In this document: positions 6,538 to 11,750 of the stretch, one piece after another
Layout of the letters: each line of letters begins with the position of its first letter
Position numbering within the stretch: position 1 is the first letter of the stretch
Assembly (NCBI GenBank): GCA_011048855.1
Contig: DSCZ01000431.1
Span: 1 to 11,750 of the forward strand
Direction of reading: 5' to 3'
DNA from: Desulfobacteraceae bacterium
GTDB taxonomy: Bacteria > Desulfobacterota > DSM-4660 > Desulfatiglandales > Desulfatiglandaceae
Length of the DNA: 11,750 nucleotides
Position numbers and translations under genes: made by a program
The notes under the pieces: generated by a model
What the model saw: only the letters and a program-made list of their open reading frames with translations
Database searches by the model: none
What the model was told of the DNA's origin: nothing

Positions 6538-7599
6538 ATGAGAGCATGGAAAATTGGTTTGGCGGCCGGAGTCCTTTCATGGCTTTTTTTGTCGGCCGGA
6601 CCGGCTTCAGCGGAGGATCCAGTAAAAATGAGAGTGCTTGGCGGTTTCACGAAGCAGATTCAGAGCACGCATGTGGAGCAGCCGTTTTTCAACAAATTGG
6701 GCGATGACAGCGGCGGCAGAATAGATGTGCAGTTCCGCACCATGGATGAACTGGGCCAGAGGGGCTTTCAAGGGCTTCGTCAGTTAAGAACCGGTGTCTT
6801 CGATGTCATGACCCTTCAACTGGGTTATGTCAGCGGAGAAGACCCTTTTTTTCAGGGAGTGGATCTGGTGGGGGTATCGCCTGACATCGAAACGGCCCGT
6901 AAAGTAGCCGATGCCTACCGGAAGCAGTTCGACAAGCGGCTTCAGGAAAAGTTCGGCGGGAAACTTCTCGCTATATGGCCTTACGGCGATCAGATTTTCT
7001 GGTTTAAAGGCGGGATCGTCGGTCTGGATGATTTCAAAGGCAAGAAGATCAGGGTCTTCAGTAAGCCCATGTCCGATTTCGTCACAAGGTTCGGCGCCAC
7101 CGGGGTCACGCTGGCTTTTCCCGAAGTGTACACGTCGCTTCAGCGCGGCGTGATAGACGGAGCGGTCACCGGCGCTTTGGCGGGAAACACCGCCTCCTGG
7201 TACGAGGTGTCCGATCACATTTATCCGATGCCGATGGGATTTTCGATTCAGCTCCATGTGGCCAACCTGGATTACTGGAATAAACTGCCGGAGGATGTGA
7301 AAAGTTTTCTCGAAAATAAATTCAGTGAACTGGAGGAAGAACTCTGGCGTATCGGCGGAGAGGCGACCCAGGACGGGATCAACTGCAACACCGGGCAGGG
7401 GGCCTGCAAATACGGAAGCAAGGCCGACATGACGCTTATCCCGGTAAGTGACGAGGACAGAGCGCGGATGAAAACGGCGGTTGAGGAAGTCATTCTGCCG
7501 GCCTGGGCGAAAGCCGCAAACAGGATCGATCCCAACGCCTCGAGCATATGGAACGAGACCATCGGTAAAGTGGTCGATATGACGATCAAGGCCGAGTGA
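6538..7599 (+). CDS. dctP: TRAP transporter periplasmic solute-binding protein (DctP family)
   Basis: 353 aa from the ATG at 6538, chosen because AAGGAGG (6523-6529) stands 8 bases before it; an upstream in-frame ATG at 6475 has no such site and would bury the signal peptide. Residues 1-25 are a signal peptide ending PASA, with mature protein starting near Glu26. The DctP fold is shown by GVFDVMTLQLGYVSGEDPFF, LDDFKGKKIRVF and the ligand signature FPEVYTSLQRGVIDGAVTG. Arg172 in KKIRVF is the conserved arginine that usually clamps a substrate carboxylate. The only two cysteines of the mature protein, Cys283 and Cys290 (NCNTGQGACKYG), could form a disulfide in the periplasm. It delivers substrate to the DctQM membrane complex encoded next. 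The substrate is likely an organic acid but cannot be named. Confidence 0.93.
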   Translation: MRAWKIGLAAGVLSWLFLSAGPASAEDPVKMRVLGGFTKQIQSTHVEQPFFNKLGDDSGGRIDVQFRTMDELGQRGFQGLRQLRTGVFDVMTLQLGYVSGEDPFFQGVDLVGVSPDIETARKVADAYRKQFDKRLQEKFGGKLLAIWPYGDQIFWFKGGIVGLDDFKGKKIRVFSKPMSDFVTRFGATGVTLAFPEVYTSLQRGVIDGAVTGALAGNTASWYEVSDHIYPMPMGFSIQLHVANLDYWNKLPEDVKSFLENKFSELEEELWRIGGEATQDGINCNTGQGACKYGSKADMTLIPVSDEDRARMKTAVEEVILPAWAKAANRIDPNASSIWNETIGKVVDMTIKAE

Positions 7600-7629
7600 T
7601 AAAATTGTACCAAGTTTTGCTTGCCTCGG

Positions 7630-7657
7630 GGGGAGAGATCCTCGATTCTCTCTCCCC
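7630..7657 (+). other. Stem-loop between binding-protein and membrane-subunit genes
   Basis: GGGGAGAGA (7630-7638) pairs perfectly with TCTCTCCCC (7649-7657) over a 10-base loop. No T-run follows. Such hairpins after a solute-binding-protein gene often protect the upstream mRNA from exonucleases and give more binding protein than permease; that role is inferred here. Confidence 0.55.
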
Positions 7658-7734
7658 GGCTACACTCCTGTTGCCGGAATAAGCCGGACCTGGTTCAAAG
7701 GGGCCGTATGGGCTGAAGGCACGAGGCTGGAATT

Positions 7735-8346
7735 ATGAAGCGAATGATGGATTTCATGGACGACGTCAGTCGCCATTTTGCAATCGGCGGAGGATGGGCG
7801 CTCCTGGCTTTGTCGTTCTACATCAGCATCGATGTAATCGGCAGAAAACTGTTCAGAATTTCACTCCAGGGTTCGGACGAACTGGGCGGTTATGTGATGG
7901 CCGTCGTATGCGCGATGGGATTTTCATACGCTCTTGCCAAGCGGGCCCACATCCGGTTGAATATCCTGCTGCCCAGGTTCCCTTCCGGTGTGCAGGCGGC
8001 GGTGAATCTCTTCGCCTACACGGCACTCGCGGTATTTTCCTTCATGATGGCCTGGCTCGGCTGGGAAATGTTCGCCTACTCGTTCGAACTCAAGGCCATT
8101 GCCCCCACTCCGCTTGAGACACCTCTTTGGATTCCCCAAGGGCTCTGGACTCTGGGGCTTGCGTGGTTCTTCGTTCATACCGCGGTTTACCTGTTCGCCA
8201 TTGTGGTTTTTCTTTTTAAAGGCCGGATCCGGGAACTCAACAGCATTTTCGGCGTGGAAACAGTGGATCGACAGGTTTCGAAGGAAATAGTTGAATCAAG
8301 GGTCGACAGGACCGGCGATCGGGAAGCGGAATCTGAAGGAGTTTGA
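7735..8346 (+). CDS. dctQ: TRAP transporter small membrane subunit (DctQ family)
   Basis: 203 aa with four hydrophobic segments at about 19-39, 50-68, 84-105 and 130-158, the usual topology of DctQ. Family-like features are DVIGRKLF after helix 1, GSDELGGYVMA before helix 2, and AKRAHIRLNILLPRFP after it. The C-terminal tail (about 165-203) is charged and somewhat longer than I would expect. DctQ forms the membrane complex with the large DctM subunit and helps dock the binding protein. The ATG is preceded by GAGG at 7723-7726, a modest ribosome-binding site. A 135-base gap containing a stem-loop separates it from dctP, and the next gene starts 2 bases after its stop. Confidence 0.9.
   Translation: MKRMMDFMDDVSRHFAIGGGWALLALSFYISIDVIGRKLFRISLQGSDELGGYVMAVVCAMGFSYALAKRAHIRLNILLPRFPSGVQAAVNLFAYTALAVFSFMMAWLGWEMFAYSFELKAIAPTPLETPLWIPQGLWTLGLAWFFVHTAVYLFAIVVFLFKGRIRELNSIFGVETVDRQVSKEIVESRVDRTGDREAESEGV
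8336..8341 (+). promoter_or_regulatory. Ribosome-binding site deciding the dctM start
   Basis: AAGGAG lies 7 bases before the GTG at 8349 but only 1 base before the alternative TTG at 8343. The spacing makes GTG the likely start. Confidence 0.75.
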
Positions 8347-8348
8347 TC

Positions 8349-9647
8349 GTGCACATTATCATCGGATTTCTGGTTCTGATCGGTTTTCTTGCTTTGGGGG
8401 TGCATGTGGCATCGGTCCTCTTCACGATCGGTATTGTTGCCGGTGCCCTCACGATGGGAAAAGCCATCATCATGGATTTCGGAAACCAAGTCTGGATGGT
8501 CTTGAACAGCTTCGTGATGATCGCGGTTCCACTGTTCGTGCTGATGGGGGAAATACTGCTCCGAAGCGGCGTCACGGACAAAATGTACAGTTCCATGTCG
8601 CTCTGGCTCAACCGCCTGCCCGGTGGGCTTCTTCACACGAACATAGGGGCATCCGCGTTGATGTCGGCCACATCCGGCTCCAGCGTGGCCACTTCCGCTA
8701 CGATAGGGACGGTGGCCATTCCAGGACTCAAGGCCAGGAATTACAATGAAAGACTCGTGATGGGGTCTCTCGCAGCCGGCGGCACTCTCGGAATCCTGAT
8801 TCCGCCGAGCATCAACATGATCATCTACGGATCCATCGCCGAGGCGTCTATCGGCCGCCTTTTCATCGGCGGAATCGTGCCGGGGATCGTGCTGGCGATC
8901 ATGTTCAGTGCGATCATCATCGTTATGGCGCTGATGAACCCGTCGGCGGCTGGAAATCCGGAGCCGAAGACGTCTTTTTCCTATAAGATAAAGTCCCTGA
9001 CATCATTTCTACCGTCACTGATAGTCATTACTGCAATCATGGGGAGCATATATCTGGGGTGGGCAACTCCCACCGAGGCAGCGGCTCTCGGCGTGCTGGC
9101 GGTTCTGGGAATCGCGGTCGCCCGACGGGCGCTGACAATTACGGTCCTTCACGAATGTTTCGTCGGCAGTATAAAAACGACTGCGATGATCCTGCTCATC
9201 ATGGTGTCTGCGTTTTTCATGAACTATGTGATCTCGCTGCTGGGAATCCCCCAGGATCTTTCGAGGTGGTTCGTTTCGCTGGATATCTCCCCGATCATCA
9301 CCATGTGGATGATCGTTCTGTTCTATCTGGTCCTGGGGACCTTCATCGAGACCATCGCAATGATGGTGACCACCATTCCTCTGGTGGTGCCGCTCGTTGT
9401 GGCGGCCGGCTACGATCCCGTCTGGTTCGGAGTCTTTCTGATGATCCTGTGTGAAACCTCCCTGATCACGCCTCCGGTGGGCATGAACCTGTATGTGGTG
9501 CAGGGTATCCGGCCCGACGGCGGACCGCTCAAGGATGTGGTTGTAGGGGTGGTACCCTTTCTGATGATGATGTTGGTGATGGTGGCTCTGTTGATATATT
9601 TCCCCGGCCTGGCCCTCTGGCTTCCCGGGCAGATGATGGGATTTTAA
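8349..9647 (+). CDS. dctM: TRAP transporter large membrane subunit (DctM family)
   Basis: 432 aa from a GTG start. The protein is almost wholly hydrophobic, consistent with the 11-12 membrane segments of DctM permeases. Signature segments are MSATSGSSVATSATIGTVAIP-like sequence at about 105-125, GILIPPSINMIIYG at about 148-161, GWATPTEAAALG in the middle, and ETSLITPPVGMNLYVVQG near the C terminus. DctM carries the ion-coupled transport path, in most studied cases driven by a sodium gradient. It begins 2 bases after the dctQ stop, so the two are translationally linked. After its TAA comes a 50-base gap with an inverted repeat before the next gene in the same direction. Length is normal for the family and nothing appears broken. 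Confidence 0.95.
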   Translation: MHIIIGFLVLIGFLALGVHVASVLFTIGIVAGALTMGKAIIMDFGNQVWMVLNSFVMIAVPLFVLMGEILLRSGVTDKMYSSMSLWLNRLPGGLLHTNIGASALMSATSGSSVATSATIGTVAIPGLKARNYNERLVMGSLAAGGTLGILIPPSINMIIYGSIAEASIGRLFIGGIVPGIVLAIMFSAIIIVMALMNPSAAGNPEPKTSFSYKIKSLTSFLPSLIVITAIMGSIYLGWATPTEAAALGVLAVLGIAVARRALTITVLHECFVGSIKTTAMILLIMVSAFFMNYVISLLGIPQDLSRWFVSLDISPIITMWMIVLFYLVLGTFIETIAMMVTTIPLVVPLVVAAGYDPVWFGVFLMILCETSLITPPVGMNLYVVQGIRPDGGPLKDVVVGVVPFLMMMLVMVALLIYFPGLALWLPGQMMGF

Positions 9648-9664
9648 AAGGCTTGAAAGTTTTG

Positions 9665-9683
9665 TTTTAACACCTTGTTAAAA
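9665..9683 (+). promoter_or_regulatory. Perfect inverted repeat overlapping a ribosome-binding site
   Basis: TTTTAACA (9665-9672), spacer CCT, TGTTAAAA (9676-9683). The right arm shares its last bases with the Shine-Dalgarno sequence AAAAGGAG (9680-9687) of the gene starting at 9698. It could be a regulator-binding operator or a weak RNA hairpin that tunes translation of the downstream enzyme genes. Confidence 0.45.
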
Positions 9684-9697
9684 GGAGATATTGTAAT

Positions 9698-10423
9698 ATG
9701 AAACGAACTCTGCTCGGCATGCTTACACCTTCCTCCAATACGGTTCTCGAGCCCGTCACCAGCGCGATGCTGGCGGGTACCCCCGATGTGACCGCCCATT
9801 TCGGAAGGTTCAGGGTGACGCAGATCTCTCTGGACTCCCAGGCGCTCGACCAGTTCCAGAACGAGCCTATTCTGGAGGCCTCCAGGCTGCTCGCCGAAGC
9901 CCGCATGGACGTGATCGCATGGAACGGAACTTCTTCCGGGTGGCTCGGCTTTGAAGCCGATCAGGAGCTGTGCCGCCAGATCGAGGATGCAACCCGGATC
10001 CCGGCCACCACCTCTGTGTTGGCCCTCAATGAAATATTCAATCTGACGGGAGTGACCAGGTTCGGGCTGGTTACACCCTACCTGGATGAAATTCAGGAGA
10101 AAATCATCGCAAACTACGCAGGAGCCGGTTTCGAGTGCATATCGGAGAGGCACCTGCGGGACAGAGGAAATTTTTCCTTCTCCGAAGTAACCGAAGACAC
10201 CCTCAGGAACATGATCCGGGAAGTGGCTGCGGCCGGCCCTCAGGCCATCACGATCTTCTGCACCAACCTCAGAGGTGCACTGGTTGTTGACGAAATGGAG
10301 AAGGAGACCGGTGTTCCGATATACGACACGGTGGCCACGGCGGTGTGGAAATCAATGAAGATCGCCGGTGCCGATCCCGGGCGCATCAAGGGCTGGGGGC
10401 GGCTTTTCACTGAAGTGAACTGA
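9698..10423 (+). CDS. Arylmalonate decarboxylase / maleate isomerase-like enzyme (Asp/Glu racemase superfamily)
   Basis: 241 aa, normal length for this family. The start is set by AAAGGAG at 9681-9687. The N terminus, LLGMLTPSSNTVLEPV, is typical of the maleate cis-trans isomerase / arylmalonate decarboxylase group. The first active-site loop reads AWNGTSSGW: Gly77-Thr78-Ser79 stand where two-cysteine racemases and isomerases carry a catalytic Cys. Tyr127 lies in VTPYLDEI, and the second catalytic cysteine is Cys187 in IFCTNLRG. By my recollection the decarboxylase has Gly74, Thr75, Ser76, Tyr126 and Cys188 at these places, a close match. A one-cysteine decarboxylase-like or otherwise altered isomerase chemistry on a dicarboxylate is therefore likely (inference). 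It lies 50 bases after dctM and 17 bases before the amidohydrolase, pointing to a shared catabolic operon. A role like ectoine-utilisation EutA is an alternative. Confidence 0.82.
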   Translation: MKRTLLGMLTPSSNTVLEPVTSAMLAGTPDVTAHFGRFRVTQISLDSQALDQFQNEPILEASRLLAEARMDVIAWNGTSSGWLGFEADQELCRQIEDATRIPATTSVLALNEIFNLTGVTRFGLVTPYLDEIQEKIIANYAGAGFECISERHLRDRGNFSFSEVTEDTLRNMIREVAAAGPQAITIFCTNLRGALVVDEMEKETGVPIYDTVATAVWKSMKIAGADPGRIKGWGRLFTEVN

Positions 10424-10440
10424 TTCCGGGAGGGCTGGAA

Positions 10441-11750
10441 ATGGCTGAGTTCGACCTGGTAATCCGAAACGGTACGGTGGTGACCGGCGGCGACCTGTTC
10501 ACCGCGGATGTGGGAATAAGCGGCGGCCGCATTTCGGCTTTCGCCGAATGCGGGAAACTGGGATCGGGGTTTCGTGAGATGGAGGCTTTCGGCAAACTGA
10601 TTCTGCCAGGGGGTGTGGATTCCCACTGTCATCTGGATCAACCGACAGGAGATGCATCCGAGATGGCGGACGATTTCCTGTCCGGGACCGTTTCAGCCGC
10701 CTGCGGCGGGACTACGACGGTTATCCCGTTCGCCTGCCAGCAGAAAGGCCGGCCGGTGCGTGAGGCTGTTTCCGAATATCATCGCCGGGCGGAAGGGAAG
10801 GCCGCTGTAGACTTCGCGTTTCATCTGATCGTCACCGATCTGACCCGGGAGGTCCTGGACCGGGAATTGCCCGCTCTGATCCGGGATGGTTACACTTCTT
10901 TCAAGATCTACATGACCTATGAACCGCTGAAACTCGATGACCGATCCGTGCTCGATGCCCTCTGCCTTGCGCGGCGGGAAGGTGCCATAGCGATGATACA
11001 CGCCGAGAATTCCGATGCCATCTCATGGCTCACCGAAAGGCTTGAATCGGCCGGTTTGATTTCTCCTCACTACCACGCGGTGTCGCGTCCGGCTGCGGCC
11101 GAACGCGAGGCGATACACCGGATAATCTCCTTTGCCGAGATCGTCGATGTTCCGGTTCTGATCGTTCATGTCTCCGGGGCGGAGGGGGTCGAGCAGATTC
11201 GATGGGCACAGGCGAAAGGTCTCAGGATTTACGCCGAGACATGCCCTCAGTATCTTTTCCTGACGGCCGAAAACCTGAAAGGGGAAGGTTTCGACGGGGC
11301 GAAATACATCTTCAGCCCTCCGCCGCGTGGCGATGCGGACCGGTGGGCTGTCTGGAACGGGCTTGCAACCGGTGTCTTTCAAGTCTTCTCGTCGGATCAT
11401 GCACCGTTTCGCTTTAATGACCCCAACGGAAAGATGGTCGGCGGCGCGGATGCCTCTTTTACGAAAATCCCTAACGGGATTCCCGGAATCGAAACCCGGC
11501 TCCCGTTGTTGTTTTCAAATGGTGTCGGCACGGGAAAAATCGGGTTGACTCGGTTTGTGGAACTGACGGCCGCGAATCCCGCACGTATGTACGGCCTCTA
11601 CCCACGGAAGGGAACCATCGCCGTGGGTTCGGATGCCGACATCGCCATATGGGATCCGGCGCGCGAAGTTACCATCACGAACAGTATGCTTCACCACAAT
11701 ATGGATTACACTCCGTATGAAGGCATGACCGTCCGCGGGTGGCCTGAGAC
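10441..11750 (+). CDS. Dihydropyrimidinase / D-hydantoinase-family amidohydrolase, 3' end cut by window
   Basis: 436 codons are visible without a stop; the family is usually about 460-480 aa, so only the last few dozen residues are missing. The start ATG at 10441 follows GGGAGG (10428-10433). All metal ligands of the dinuclear site are present: His62 and His64 (DSHCHLD), the lysine expected to be carboxylated, Lys155 (SFKIYMTY), His187 (MIHAEN), His243 (LIVHVSG) and Asp319 (SSDHAPF). Substrate-side residues also match: Tyr160, Ser292 (FSPPPR) and Asn345 (IPNGIPGIE). It should hydrolyse the ring amide bond of a cyclic ureide or imide (hydantoin, dihydropyrimidine, possibly succinimide- or maleimide-like). 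The substrate is not fixed by sequence. Position directly after the transporter and decarboxylase-like gene suggests that its substrate or product is what the operon imports or processes. Allantoinase is less likely given these motifs. Confidence 0.92.
   Translation, partial: MAEFDLVIRNGTVVTGGDLFTADVGISGGRISAFAECGKLGSGFREMEAFGKLILPGGVDSHCHLDQPTGDASEMADDFLSGTVSAACGGTTTVIPFACQQKGRPVREAVSEYHRRAEGKAAVDFAFHLIVTDLTREVLDRELPALIRDGYTSFKIYMTYEPLKLDDRSVLDALCLARREGAIAMIHAENSDAISWLTERLESAGLISPHYHAVSRPAAAEREAIHRIISFAEIVDVPVLIVHVSGAEGVEQIRWAQAKGLRIYAETCPQYLFLTAENLKGEGFDGAKYIFSPPPRGDADRWAVWNGLATGVFQVFSSDHAPFRFNDPNGKMVGGADASFTKIPNGIPGIETRLPLLFSNGVGTGKIGLTRFVELTAANPARMYGLYPRKGTIAVGSDADIAIWDPAREVTITNSMLHHNMDYTPYEGMTVRGWPE

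Noticed and set aside
6270..6650. Minus-strand open frame of 126 codons across the dctP upstream region
   Set aside because: Its middle is the spurious translation of the REP-like core, and it runs into the dctP signal-peptide region on the other strand.
1..11750. CRISPR arrays, tRNA or rRNA genes, phage or toxin-antitoxin modules
   Set aside because: No regularly spaced repeats, no tRNA-like cloverleaf and no such proteins were seen; nearly all of the window is accounted for by the genes listed.

Overview
The window looks like chromosomal DNA of an anaerobic, moderately GC-rich bacterium. A member of the Desulfobacterota (sulfate-reducing or syntrophic Deltaproteobacteria) is the best guess, inferred from the ferredoxin-dependent 2-oxoacid oxidoreductase, the TRAP transporter next to a two-component system, and the general protein style. 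No rRNA or other phylogenetic marker is present, so this is not proven.

Layout. (1) 1-431: the 3' part of a probable transposase open at the left edge, a strong stem-loop, then a bidirectional terminator at 432-463. (2) 499-2905, minus strand: a two-gene operon for a thiamine-diphosphate 2-oxoacid:ferredoxin oxidoreductase. The alpha subunit comes first, then a beta subunit fused to a gamma domain, with an 8-base overlap. (3) 2906-3195: divergent control region with a 12-bp palindrome, a short inverted repeat and a weak promoter candidate. (4) 3196-6206, plus strand: a membrane histidine kinase with a periplasmic ABC-substrate-binding-like sensor, a GAF domain and a HisKA_3/HATPase core, overlapping its NarL/LuxR-type response regulator by ATGA. 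(5) 6207-6537: non-coding region with a tandem 12-base repeat at a 22-bp period and a degenerate REP/MITE-like element. (6) 6538-9647: complete TRAP transporter dctP-dctQ-dctM. (7) 9698-10423: an Asp/Glu-racemase-superfamily enzyme whose visible active-site residues match arylmalonate decarboxylase better than two-cysteine racemases. (8) 10441-11750: a dihydropyrimidinase/hydantoinase-family amidohydrolase, cut by the right edge of the window.

How the parts may work together (inference). The TRAP system would import an organic acid or a cyclic amide-type compound. The hydantoinase-like enzyme would open a cyclic amide, imide or ureide ring, and the decarboxylase/isomerase-like enzyme would act on the resulting carboxylate. 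The adjacent kinase/regulator pair could sense a small ligand in the periplasm and switch on the transporter operon. The divergent 2-oxoacid oxidoreductase could oxidise a downstream 2-oxoacid to an acyl-CoA while reducing ferredoxin. The substrate cannot be read from the sequence. I see no CRISPR array, tRNA, rRNA or intact insertion sequence.
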